Shown: positions 5,971 to 13,299, counted from the first letter of the stretch. The stretch is DNA of 20,047 nucleotides from Chara braunii (GCA_003427395.1 BFEA01000043.1:297507-317553), one strand, 5' to 3'. Notes: generated by a model not told the origin, from the sequence alone. Program-made: numbers and translations.

Positions 5971-7743
5971 GGCCCAGCCCCGGCCCCTGCAAATGCCTCA
6001 GCATCCCAGGCCCCCCAGGCCACCATTGCCAGACCTCTCCAAATAGGGTACCACAAGCCCGACCACGATCCTCATGATCCTCGTCAAGTGACGATGGGAC
6101 ACTCGGCTCCAGCTGCGGCACAATCCACTGCAACATGTATGGTAACCACGATACCTGCGTTACCTCTTATTCCTCAGGGAAGAACGTCGACATTGAATGT
6201 GAGTGGAGGGGCGAGAGGGGGAGCGGGAGGCGACACTGGTGGCGCACAATCGAGCCCAATGAATATGTTGGGGATGAATGACATCACGAGGAATCCACTA
6301 GCATTGGCAATTACACCAATCCAGGGGAGGAGGGACCAACAGCAGCCGGGGTTAAACATGGCGCCGATTTGGGGTGGGGGGAGAGTAGAGTCGGGGGCAG
6401 GGAACGGGTGGGACCCTCACCAGCCCCCCCCGCTACCTCCACCGCCCGTGATGAGGACCGTGTTATCTGACGGATCGGGGCCGTATCCACCAATCACTCC
6501 AAGTTTCTCAATGACTCCGTGGGGAACAGGTACCAGTCAACAACTTATAAGACCTCCGGGGAACTCGAGTTCAGCTCTCCTTCCATACCAGTGGCCCCAG
6601 CCTGAACCAGACTACAATGGGTCTGATAGGACCTTGGTCCCATGGGGAGGGCCACGCCCGGCAGGGGTGAGACAGGATGAGTGGAGAACTGAGAAGCAGA
6701 GCGGAGGGAGGAGGAGTGTCCACGGCCCTGACCAGGCATATGTGACAGTACACATCAATTCTGAATTTGATTATGAAAACAGAAGGGAGACAGTAGAAGC
6801 AGAAGGGGGATTAGCGAGAGGAGTGGAAAGAATGGAAGGGGTAGCAAGAGAGAACTCAGCACAAATCCAGGTTAGAGAAAGAATCCTGATTGAAGATAAT
6901 GCTCCAGCAGTTCCGCAACCAGACCAAATCATGAGGGATCCAGGCAGCAAAACTTCTCTCCTCGCTCCGATAAAGACGCGAAGAGTGGGCGAACAAGGAA
7001 CTAGTGAACCCACGAGGGAAGCAGAGGACGGGGAAGGAGAGGTCGACTTCTTCAATATCCTGTCCCCACCAAAGCCGAAGCCCCCATCTCAGTCGCAGGC
7101 AGGAGGCACAAGAGGTGGAGCCAAGCAAACGAGTCATGGGATGGGTCACCACTACGTGGTCCTCTTCTATACATCACTGGCCCCTCAGGGCATCAAGGTC
7201 TTGGCGGGCAAGACGCGGGCAGGCGAGTTTGCCCTCCCCGCAGTGCATGTGGACAGTTTCCCAGGCACGAAGGATCAGTTACGCGGAGCAGTGGACAAGT
7301 TTGTTGTGGGCCGGTTCCCGTTCAGACTCATCTCAGGGATAAGAGTGGGGAGGAAATCGGTGGACATTGGGGAGGAAGCCAGTGTGCAGGTTCACCTAGC
7401 CTTCGTGGATATCAAGATTACACAAGAATGTGCTAACACTCTGGAAGGCCAGGGGATCCACTGGCTACCGCCCCAGTGGTTCAATTCTGACACGTCAGAC
7501 GAAGCCACGAGAATCCACTTGGTGGGCAGTGTGAAGGCGACTTTGGTGGCAGACTTCTCTAAATCCCTACCCGGCGATAAGAAGCCATGGACCCCCCACT
7601 TCAGGAACCTGCTTATTACCCCCTGGGAGAGCCAACAGGAGGAAGGACAGGCACAGGGGCGAAGGAGGAAAGGGAGCAGCAAGTCAGTAGGGGACGAACG
7701 TCGGATCCAATCGACTGCCGGCCCCCCTGCTTCGAATGGATAG
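5971..7743 (+). CDS. LINE ORF1 C-terminal segment: disordered linker plus unassigned globular domain
   Basis: The frame is the same as the zinc-knuckle segment and is open from 5971 (GPAPAPANASA) to the TAG at 7741-7743, so it is a continuation of ORF1 and not a separate gene. An in-frame ATG is at 6094. Roughly 6000-7100 encodes Pro/Gly/Ser-rich, probably disordered sequence. From about 7137 the composition changes to a compact domain of about 150 residues: MGHHYVVLFYTS, GIKVLAGKTRAGEFALP, VDKFVVGRFPFRLI, VQVHLAFVDI, IHWLPPQWF. The order of strands and the ALP and WLPPQW positions faintly recall a Nudix fold, but the catalytic REx2EE box is absent and I do not claim membership. The tail is basic. 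The last 8 nt overlap ORF2. Confidence 0.75.
   Translation, partial: GPAPAPANASASQAPQATIARPLQIGYHKPDHDPHDPRQVTMGHSAPAAAQSTATCMVTTIPALPLIPQGRTSTLNVSGGARGGAGGDTGGAQSSPMNMLGMNDITRNPLALAITPIQGRRDQQQPGLNMAPIWGGGRVESGAGNGWDPHQPPPLPPPPVMRTVLSDGSGPYPPITPSFSMTPWGTGTSQQLIRPPGNSSSALLPYQWPQPEPDYNGSDRTLVPWGGPRPAGVRQDEWRTEKQSGGRRSVHGPDQAYVTVHINSEFDYENRRETVEAEGGLARGVERMEGVARENSAQIQVRERILIEDNAPAVPQPDQIMRDPGSKTSLLAPIKTRRVGEQGTSEPTREAEDGEGEVDFFNILSPPKPKPPSQSQAGGTRGGAKQTSHGMGHHYVVLFYTSLAPQGIKVLAGKTRAGEFALPAVHVDSFPGTKDQLRGAVDKFVVGRFPFRLISGIRVGRKSVDIGEEASVQVHLAFVDIKITQECANTLEGQGIHWLPPQWFNSDTSDEATRIHLVGSVKATLVADFSKSLPGDKKPWTPHFRNLLITPWESQQEEGQAQGRRRKGSSKSVGDERRIQSTAGPPASNG
7736..7743 (+). promoter_or_regulatory. 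ORF1 stop / ORF2 start overlap (ATGGATAG)
   Basis: The ORF2 ATG (7736) lies 5 nt before the ORF1 TAG (7741-7743), in another frame. Such tight overlaps are used by several non-LTR elements for termination-reinitiation translation of ORF2. For this element the mechanism is inferred from the arrangement only. Confidence 0.6.
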
Positions 7744-8608
7744 AGTAGTGATGGCAACTTGGAATGTCCGGGGTTTGGGGGACTCTGCAGACAGACAGAA
7801 GAAGGCAAGGCTGAGGACCTGGATTCACCAAAACCGGTTGCAGATAATCTTTCTGCAGGAAACCAAGATGGACGAGCTCAAAATCGACCGATTTGTGAAA
7901 TGGTGGAAAGACCCTCAGTGGTGGGCCCCAGCAGATGGCACTCGGGGCGGCATCGCCATCCTGTTCCATCGTAAGCTGGAGGTAGAGGTATTGGAAAGTG
8001 ACTTCGATATTTGGGGTCAGTGGGTTTGGGTCAGGATCAGAATGGGGGGCCAGGAATGGACCCTGATGTCGGTGTATGCCCCATCCGTGCCTGCTGAGCG
8101 CCGATCCTTCTTTAGGGACCTGCCGAACTTCACCCCGGTAGCAGCAAACTTGGTGATGGCGGGAGACTTCAACTCGGTGTTGCAACCTGGCTTAGATTCG
8201 CCACAGGAAGCTCCCAGAAGAACGGATGCAGTCCTGCTGGAGCAGTTCATGGAGACGCAGGGCCTCACAGACACGTTTAGGCACATTAACCCAGAGGATG
8301 CAGGCTTCACATGGATTTCGTCTCAAAGGAATGAAGACAGAGAACCGCCAAGAAGAAGATTAGACCTGGTGCTGACAAGAGGAGAAGCCTGGGAAGCTGT
8401 TACTTGCGCGGAGGTTGACCCGCAACCGCTGTCTGACCACTACCTAGTGAAGGTCTCGTTCAGGCTGGGCCTGGACTTGCAGAAAGGAAAAGGATTTTTC
8501 AGGCTCAGCACGGAAAACTTGAAGAATAAGGAGGTATTGGAGTGGTGTAAACATCACTGGGAGGTCTGGGAGGGAACCAAGTCCTGGTTCGAGTCGGAGG
8601 AAGAATGA
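7736..8608 (+). CDS. LINE ORF2 N-terminal segment: APE-type endonuclease
   Basis: This is the target-nicking endonuclease of the LINE. The 290 residues start at ATG 7736 (MDRVVMATWNVRG). Expected catalytic and metal-binding residues of the exonuclease-endonuclease-phosphatase fold are all visible: Asn10 in TWNVRG, Glu42 in LQETK, Asp144 and Asn146 in GDFN, Asp210 in RRRLDLVLT, and Ser233-Asp234-His235 in LSDHY. The domain therefore looks intact. The frame ends at an in-frame TGA (8606-8608) just after ESEEE, but the same frame reopens at once (LQMGFRI) and leads into the reverse transcriptase. The TGA is probably a nonsense mutation in one long ORF2. The endonuclease alone could still be made from this copy. 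Confidence 0.92.
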   Translation: MDRVVMATWNVRGLGDSADRQKKARLRTWIHQNRLQIIFLQETKMDELKIDRFVKWWKDPQWWAPADGTRGGIAILFHRKLEVEVLESDFDIWGQWVWVRIRMGGQEWTLMSVYAPSVPAERRSFFRDLPNFTPVAANLVMAGDFNSVLQPGLDSPQEAPRRTDAVLLEQFMETQGLTDTFRHINPEDAGFTWISSQRNEDREPPRRRLDLVLTRGEAWEAVTCAEVDPQPLSDHYLVKVSFRLGLDLQKGKGFFRLSTENLKNKEVLEWCKHHWEVWEGTKSWFESEEE

Positions 8609-10840
8609 CTCCAGATGGGGTTCCGGATTGTCACAAGTGCCCTGTATGTCTTCTCACGCATCCTAGCTAAAGACCGCAGGGATGAGGAGCTGGAGTGCCG
8701 TCGTATGGTGAAGGAAGCGGAGGCCCAAATTGGGAAGGATCCGTACTCTGACATTTACTGGGAACGAAGAAGAGACACATGGATGAGGAAATGGGAGGCT
8801 ATCCATATAAAACAACAAGAGGTCTGGGCGAGGACTATTCGTGCATTGCAGCATCCATTCAATGCATACGCGGACGTTGCAGAGGACACGGTCTCACTGG
8901 CGGAATATGCCACACTGTATTATCAAGATATCTTAACCTCTCGTCGGCAGCCGGGGGAGTCTCTGCAGTCCATGAAAGATGAGGTGGACCTGTGGCAATA
9001 CACGGATAAGTCGCTGGAGGTCTCACAAAGACTGAGTTTGGACCGCCCACTGACCCTACAAGAACTGGGGGAGGCAGTCAGGAGCATGGCGAAAGGCAAA
9101 TCTTCGGGGGATGATGGTTTACCTGCTGAGTTTTACGAGGCGACGTGGGAGCAGACTGGCCCTCTTTTACTAAGACTGTACAACAGGGTCCTCGAAGGGC
9201 ACCCACTCACGGAAGATATGTGCAGAGGGGTCATCACGCTGTTGTACAAAAAGGGCGATAAAACGAATATCCGGAACTGGAGGCCGATATCGCTCCTAAA
9301 CGTCTCCTATAAAATTTTAGCGAAAACTCTTGCTAGACGCCTAGCTGCGATTCTCCCAGGGCTAGTGGGCGCGGATCAGGGAGCATTCATGAAGGGACGT
9401 TCAATTTCAGAGAACATTATGGTAGCCATAGGAGCGCTCGAGGTGGTAGGCAGGGAGAGAAGGCAGGTAGCTGTGGCCATGCTAGATTTGGAAAAGGCTT
9501 ATGACCGGGTGAACTGGTCATTCGTCTTAGCCACTCTAGAACACATGGGTTTTGGGAGCCTCTTTCGGCGGTGGGTGACAGCACTGTACGGTTCATCCAA
9601 AGCTACAGTTTTGGTGAACGGGGAACGCTCCCAAGCTTTTCACCTGTCAAAGTCACTGAGACAGGGGTGCCCCCTCGCCCCCCGGCTGTTCGTGGTGCAA
9701 ATGGAAGTACTGTTGAATGCCATACGAGTGTCTCCCTGTATCAGAGGACTGCAGCTGCATGAGGGGGCAGAAGTGGTGGTGGGGACGATCGCCGATTATC
9801 TGCTGTTGGTTTCGGAGGCCACTCCGGGGTCAATGGGCGCGGCCAAGGCACTAATAGATCAATACACTTCTCTTTCAGAGGCAAAAGTAAACTGGGATAA
9901 GTCAGTTTACTTTTTGCCTCGGGAATATGAGTTACCAGAGGATTGGTCCATGAAGAGGATCAGCGAACTCGACTCCGAACGGTATCTCGGGGTCCAAGTC
10001 TCACTCGCTAACAGTCGTCCCGCTCAAGACAGCATTCTCTCGGGAAAGGTTGAAGCCAGAGTGCAGAGGTGCAAGGAGGCTAAGGGCATCTCACTCATGG
10101 GGAGAGCAACGGTGATCACTGCCTCAGTTTTCTCAATCCTATGGTACGCAGCAGCCGTGGTTCTTATTTCAAGAGCCACATTGGCGAAGATAAAAACTGG
10201 GGCTGCCCGGTACCTGTGGAAGCCAGAAGCTGAAGATCAGGGTGGCTTCATTTCGAAAGTTGCTTGGGGAAGGGTAACACAGGCAAGAAACCATGGGGGT
10301 TTGGGGATCGTAGATCCAGAGAAACAAAATCTGGCTTTGATCGGCAAATGGATATACAAGATAGCCACGCAGGTGGACCAGCGAAGTTGGCTGGAAATAA
10401 TGCTGTATATTCTGCAGTATGAGTTTCATCTGAACAGGCCTGGTGATGTATGGGTATGCTTGCAAGTCACTTCCTTTCTGCAGCGGCGCCCAAAATCGGC
10501 AATTGGGCTCGCCTGGTGGATTGCTTGGAGGAAACTTCGGCCACCTCAAACCAAGCCTCCAGAGATCAGAGAAGAGGTTCTTATCCAGCCGCTCTTTGAG
10601 AACGAAGCCATCAAGCAGTCAGACGGTGCGGTCTTCTCGGCATCAATGCATGCTGGCGCTTTTGGGAGGCGGTGGATAGAGAAGGGGATATCGCAGGTCC
10701 GTGGTCTGTGGGAGGAAGATGCAATGGATTGGAAGGAAGTAAGTTTAATTAGGAGGACTTTAGGTAGATTGAGGAACGTAGAGGACAGAGTGGTGCAACT
10801 GCGGAATGCTATTCCAGGAGGTTGGGTGGAGCTGTTGTGA
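8609..10840 (+). CDS. LINE ORF2 middle segment: reverse transcriptase with altered active site
   Basis: The frame matches the endonuclease segment, with an ATG at 8615. It encodes the reverse transcriptase that copies LINE RNA at the nicked target. Motifs in order: RSMAKGKSSGDDGLPAEFY (about 9080-9135), LYKKGDKTNIRNWRPISLLN (about 9240-9305), DQGAFMKGRSISEN, motif A with the Asp of MLDLEKAYD (9485-9487), motif B RQGCPLAPRLF (about 9660-9692), and motif C. Motif C reads IADYLLLV where ADD is expected; the second Asp codon is TAT (9797-9799). Because both motif C aspartates normally help bind metal, this copy should be catalytically dead or very weak. The typical thumb and connection region follow. 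The frame ends at a TGA (10838-10840) that aligns with a glycine in the truncated LINE, so GGA to TGA is the likely change. Confidence 0.92.
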   Translation, partial: LQMGFRIVTSALYVFSRILAKDRRDEELECRRMVKEAEAQIGKDPYSDIYWERRRDTWMRKWEAIHIKQQEVWARTIRALQHPFNAYADVAEDTVSLAEYATLYYQDILTSRRQPGESLQSMKDEVDLWQYTDKSLEVSQRLSLDRPLTLQELGEAVRSMAKGKSSGDDGLPAEFYEATWEQTGPLLLRLYNRVLEGHPLTEDMCRGVITLLYKKGDKTNIRNWRPISLLNVSYKILAKTLARRLAAILPGLVGADQGAFMKGRSISENIMVAIGALEVVGRERRQVAVAMLDLEKAYDRVNWSFVLATLEHMGFGSLFRRWVTALYGSSKATVLVNGERSQAFHLSKSLRQGCPLAPRLFVVQMEVLLNAIRVSPCIRGLQLHEGAEVVVGTIADYLLLVSEATPGSMGAAKALIDQYTSLSEAKVNWDKSVYFLPREYELPEDWSMKRISELDSERYLGVQVSLANSRPAQDSILSGKVEARVQRCKEAKGISLMGRATVITASVFSILWYAAAVVLISRATLAKIKTGAARYLWKPEAEDQGGFISKVAWGRVTQARNHGGLGIVDPEKQNLALIGKWIYKIATQVDQRSWLEIMLYILQYEFHLNRPGDVWVCLQVTSFLQRRPKSAIGLAWWIAWRKLRPPQTKPPEIREEVLIQPLFENEAIKQSDGAVFSASMHAGAFGRRWIEKGISQVRGLWEEDAMDWKEVSLIRRTLGRLRNVEDRVVQLRNAIPGGWVELL

Positions 10841-11899
10841 AAGAAGGGATGTGGTAAGTCAGGCCACTGGTATAAGGGAGAGCAGCAAGGTGAGGTACTC
10901 AGGCTGGAAGACCAGCTGGATGACGAAGATTGGAGAGCTACACGATGGGGCTTGAAGTCTGCTGATCCACAGGAAAACTGCCTGGTATGCCGGGGGGAAT
11001 TAGTGGTGGACGGTGACACTCCTCTTACGGCAGTGAGGGTGGTGCAGGTAAGTCAGGGAGGGGATGAACGCGGAAAGGATCCGCTTTTGATCCAAGGAGG
11101 TGCAGCAATCACAGATCTCAGGTTGGACCCAGGGAGTATTATTTGGGACCTGGGGCAGGGTAAGAAGAAATGCCTGGCTCAATATACTTCAGAGCTAGGC
11201 CGGAGAATACTGGCGATCCCTCCACAGGCTGCAATCCGGGAGACCTGTTCTAGGATGGCAGAACAGCTGCAGCTGCCCACCCCACCTCTCCCCAAGGAGG
11301 TGTGCAAAGTGTGGACTCAACTTCAAGCTCTTCCCAGTTTGAAGTTTTCAGGCCTCCTCTGGTTACTGTCACACTCTGCTATTCCAACGGCAGCCTGGCT
11401 CCGGAAAAAAGGAATGCCAGTAGAGATCATGTGTAGGAGATGCGGACACAGACAGGAAGAAACTCTACGCCATCTCATCTGGGACTGTCCGGCTTCCAGG
11501 CGTATTTGGGACTGGTGGGCACAGCATTGGCAACAGATAAACGCTGTCATGCCATGGGACGAAAAGTGGGTGTTGACAGGTCAGCTCCCTCCTTCCTTCT
11601 TCAGCAAGTCTGGCTGGGGTTACATGGCCCAAGCAATCAGAGCAGCTATCATGTGGGTGATCTGGGAGGACCGAAACAATATCCTCTTCAGAAACGAATG
11701 GACCTCGGATGCTGCCTGCAAGAACAAGATCAAAAGAATGGTCCAGACAATGATCCTGGCAGACTGGGTCCGCAAGACGGACAGGGGGAGAACTGCGAGA
11801 GGGAGGAGGTGGTTCCTGTTCACATGGGCAAGGAGCAATCAACTGGCAGCAGTCACTCTGGAAGGGGAACTGGTCCTCGCACCATGGCTGCAGTTGTAG
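10841..11899 (+). CDS. LINE ORF2 C-terminal segment with zf-RVT region
   Basis: The frame is the same as the reverse transcriptase and is open from 10841 (KKGCGKSGHWYKG) to the TAG at 11897-11899. There is no need for a separate start; it is the ORF2 tail cut off by the TGA at 10838. It aligns with the truncated LINE at 1840-2889. Visible features are KVWTQLQALPS, LLWLLSHSAIPTAAWL, the zinc motif C-x2-C-x9-H-x4-C (CRRC to HLIWDC, about 11431-11489), the WDWWAQHW motif and a WVIWEDRNNILF segment. Most likely it helps RNA or DNA binding, by analogy with cysteine-rich LINE C-termini. No RNase H domain is seen. Confidence 0.88.
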   Translation, partial: KKGCGKSGHWYKGEQQGEVLRLEDQLDDEDWRATRWGLKSADPQENCLVCRGELVVDGDTPLTAVRVVQVSQGGDERGKDPLLIQGGAAITDLRLDPGSIIWDLGQGKKKCLAQYTSELGRRILAIPPQAAIRETCSRMAEQLQLPTPPLPKEVCKVWTQLQALPSLKFSGLLWLLSHSAIPTAAWLRKKGMPVEIMCRRCGHRQEETLRHLIWDCPASRRIWDWWAQHWQQINAVMPWDEKWVLTGQLPPSFFSKSGWGYMAQAIRAAIMWVIWEDRNNILFRNEWTSDAACKNKIKRMVQTMILADWVRKTDRGRTARGRRWFLFTWARSNQLAAVTLEGELVLAPWLQL

Positions 11900-12149
11900 G
11901 TACCCCAGTCCGGCACGGCTGTTAAATCATCTGTCCTCAGCGTCATAACGGTAGTCAGTTTTCGAATAGAGTTCGATCCACCTGGCTAGCTCGGTGGAGG
12001 TAGGACCGCGGTAGGTCGGTAGCATACTCAGCTAGCCTGGGTGTGAGAGTGGCATTCGGGTAGGACCGAGGTGGAATGCCTCTGGGGGGCCGTTAGTAGA
12101 CCCCTGGGGGGGGGGGCTTAGTGGGCGGGGGTAGTTTAGGTGGGGGGCT

Positions 12150-12187
<38 letters not shown>

Positions 12188-12460
12188 AGGGCTGGTTGGG
12201 TCTGGGAGGAGGGGGTCCTGGGGTGGGTTAGACTTGTCAATGGGAGGGGTAATTCAGGGGTAGCAGAAGGAAGGGTTGTAGGGTAAATGGTGTAGTGACG
12301 AGGGTAGGTCAGTAGCTAAGGTGGAGTTTGAAGTTTGAGCGGTCAGCAGGAGTTAACGGGAGTTTTCTTATCAGTCATAAGCGAATCTGGGTAATGCTCC
12401 CAGCTCCGGTCTTTATGTGAGGTGGCCGGCCTCCCTTTTGAATGAATACATAATAAGTGC

Positions 12461-12463
<3 letters not shown>
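11900..12463 (+). other. LINE 3' UTR with long poly-G tract
   Basis: This is a G-rich 3' UTR between the ORF2 stop and the poly(A). It contains an 11-G run (12106-12116) and a 37-G run (12150-12186), with further GGG words around them. The stretch can form G-quadruplexes on the sense RNA. The truncated LINE lacks such a tract, so it belongs to this subfamily or expanded in this copy. Run length may be unreliable in the assembly. Confidence 0.75.
12419..12433 (+). other. Conserved 3'-UTR stem-loop of the LINE
   Basis: GAGGTGGCCGGCCTC is the counterpart of 3407-3421 in the truncated LINE and lies 30 nt before the poly(A). The flanks also match in part (CTCCGG upstream of TGTGAGG in both). Confidence 0.6.

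Positions 12464-12489
<26 letters not shown>
12464..12489 (+). other. Poly(A) tail of the long LINE
   Basis: A run of 26 As follows AATAAGTGCTTT. The last four may belong to the TSD. Confidence 0.9.
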
Positions 12490-12491
<2 letters not shown>

Positions 12492-12500
12492 AACCGAAGT
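12486..12500. repeat. Candidate 3' target-site duplication of the long LINE
   Basis: AAAAGAAACCGAAGT matches 4449-4463 with one mismatch. Confidence 0.65.
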
Positions 12501-12537
12501 TGAGAGAAGAATATAGAAAAAAAAAAAAAAGAAGAAG

Positions 12538-12552
12538 AAATGGTCCAAATTA
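12538..12552 (+). pseudogene. U6 snRNA 3'-end fragment
   Basis: GAAATGGTCCAAATT equals the plant U6 3' terminus and is followed by A-rich sequence. Only 15 bases match, so chance cannot be fully excluded, but three other U6-derived segments lie in the window. Confidence 0.45.
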
Positions 12553-12577
12553 AAATAAAAAAAAAAATGGGCGGAGG

Positions 12578-12597
12578 TACACGTGCATGCACGTGTA
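12578..12597. repeat. 20-bp perfect palindrome with two G-boxes
   Basis: TACACGTGCATGCACGTGTA is self-complementary and contains CACGTG twice. It lies between A-rich sequence and a foldback element. It could be a bHLH/bZIP site, but no gene start is nearby. Confidence 0.6.
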
Positions 12598-12615
12598 TTT
12601 TGCAAGTCTTTGGGT

Positions 12616-12751
12616 CTCGCTCCGCGACACAGCACTCGACATGCATTTGGGTGCTTTGTGGACCTGATGCATTGATAACGTTGGACTCGTCCAAATGCAC
12701 TTGGTCGGGAAAGTTCCCAGATGCATGGAGAGTGTTGTGTAGTGGAGCGAG
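12616..12751. mobile_element. Foldback (MITE-like) element with 49-bp inverted arms
   Basis: The left arm 12616-12664 (CTCGCTCC to GACC) pairs with the right arm 12703-12751 (GGTC to GGAGCGAG) at about 38 of 49 positions, including shared blocks ACACA, CACTC and CATGCAT. The 38-base centre is not paired. Weaker similarity continues outward on both sides. It encodes nothing. No TSD could be assigned. Confidence 0.6.
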
Positions 12752-12791
12752 GCCCTTTCTGAGCTGTAGAAAAATGTTGTGTTCTGATGCT

Positions 12792-12895
12792 CCGGGGCAA
12801 GGTCCCACTTGCACGGATTAAGAGATTCTGGCCGTTGATCTTTGCTATCTACGGTCAATATCGCTTCATTCGTTTAAGTGGGACCTAGCCCCCGG
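12792..12895 (+). mobile_element. MITE-like element, copy A
   Basis: This 104-bp unit has inverted ends of 19-20 bp: CCGGGGCAAGGTCCCACTT at the left and AAGTGGGACCTAGCCCCCGG at the right. The interior contains GGCCGTTGATCTTTGC. Copy B (12922-13028) has the same ends and interior in reverse orientation. No coding capacity and no clear TSD. Confidence 0.75.
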
Positions 12896-12921
12896 TACGG
12901 TGTGTCTTTAGATTTGTGTGT

Positions 12922-13028
12922 CCGGGGGCTAGGTCCCACTTGCACGAATTAAGAGATACTGACAGTAGATTGCAAAGATCAACGGCCGAAATTATCTCCT
13001 AATTTGCCCAACTGGGACCTTGCCCCGG
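12922..13028 (-). mobile_element. MITE-like element, copy B (inverted)
   Basis: This is copy A in reverse: the left end CCGGGGGCTAGGTCCCACTT is the exact complement of the right end of A, the right end matches the left end of A at 18 of 19 positions, and the interior has GCAAAGATCAACGGCC. A and B with their 26-base spacer make a large dyad (12792-13028). Confidence 0.75.
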
Positions 13029-13107
13029 GAGAGGGGCTGAGTGAGACGTGAAGGATGCCGCGATGTCTGCCGAGGAGGGGTAATGTATGCATGAGAAGCT
13101 GTCCTGT

Positions 13108-13299
13108 CCCGAATAGAACGCCCGGGGCCAAGTCCCACTTACGCTGATCCTTGATTTCGGGTCGTTGATCTTCCAAATCTGTGGTTAGAAATCGATCATT
13201 CGGGTAAGTGGGACTTGGCCCCCGGTCATTATAATAGCTGTATATCTGCGGTGGAAAGTGCACCAAATACGGCTTCAATGACCAGGCGTTCTATTCGGG
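13108..13299. repeat. 15-bp perfect inverted repeat enclosing MITE copy C
   Basis: CCCGAATAGAACGCC (13108-13122) is the complement of GGCGTTCTATTCGGG (13285-13299). The pair encloses copy C and touches its left end, as if C sits within, or has extended into, a larger 192-bp element. Confidence 0.55.
13122..13225 (+). mobile_element. MITE-like element, copy C
   Basis: The 104-bp unit has ends CCGGGGCCAAGTCCCACTT and AAGTGGGACTTGGCCCCCGG. The interior is related to copy A in the same orientation, with shared blocks GTTGATCTT, ATCT and CATTCG at matching positions. It is the most diverged of the three. Its ends (GGCCAAGTCCCACT) are closest to the terminal-repeat-like half found next to U6 sequence at 17036-17050. 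Confidence 0.72.

Larger units (their letters stand above)
4464..12489 (+). mobile_element. Full-length LINE (L1-like non-LTR retrotransposon), about 8.0 kb, inactivated
   Basis: The element has a 5' UTR (4464-4897), ORF1 (4898-7743), ORF2 (7736-11899), a 3' UTR with a 37-base G run, and a 26-A tail (12464-12489), between candidate 15-bp TSDs. ORF2 carries an APE-type endonuclease, a reverse transcriptase and a C-terminal zf-RVT region, with no RNase H that I can see. This is an L1-type plant layout. Lesions are one frameshift (5425-5440), three in-frame stops (TAG 5968, TGA 8606, TGA 10838) and a Tyr in place of the second active-site Asp. Everything else is open across about 7 kb. The 5' boundary rests on the imperfect TSD match and is less certain than the 3' end. 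Confidence 0.88.

Noticed and set aside
6088-7743. Independent 551-codon gene
   Set aside because: It shares the frame with the zinc-knuckle segment and is separated only by the TAG at 5968, so it is part of ORF1.
8606-8608. TGA as selenocysteine or recoded codon
   Set aside because: No structural support is seen, and several independent lesions in the same element indicate decay.
10952-11899. Separate 315-codon gene downstream of the reverse transcriptase
   Set aside because: The frame is continuous with ORF2 from 10841, and the truncated LINE shows the same arrangement without a break.
12413-12858. Minus-strand open frames over the poly(A) and foldback region
   Set aside because: They translate poly-A/T and inverted repeats into Phe/Lys runs and are by-products of repeats.
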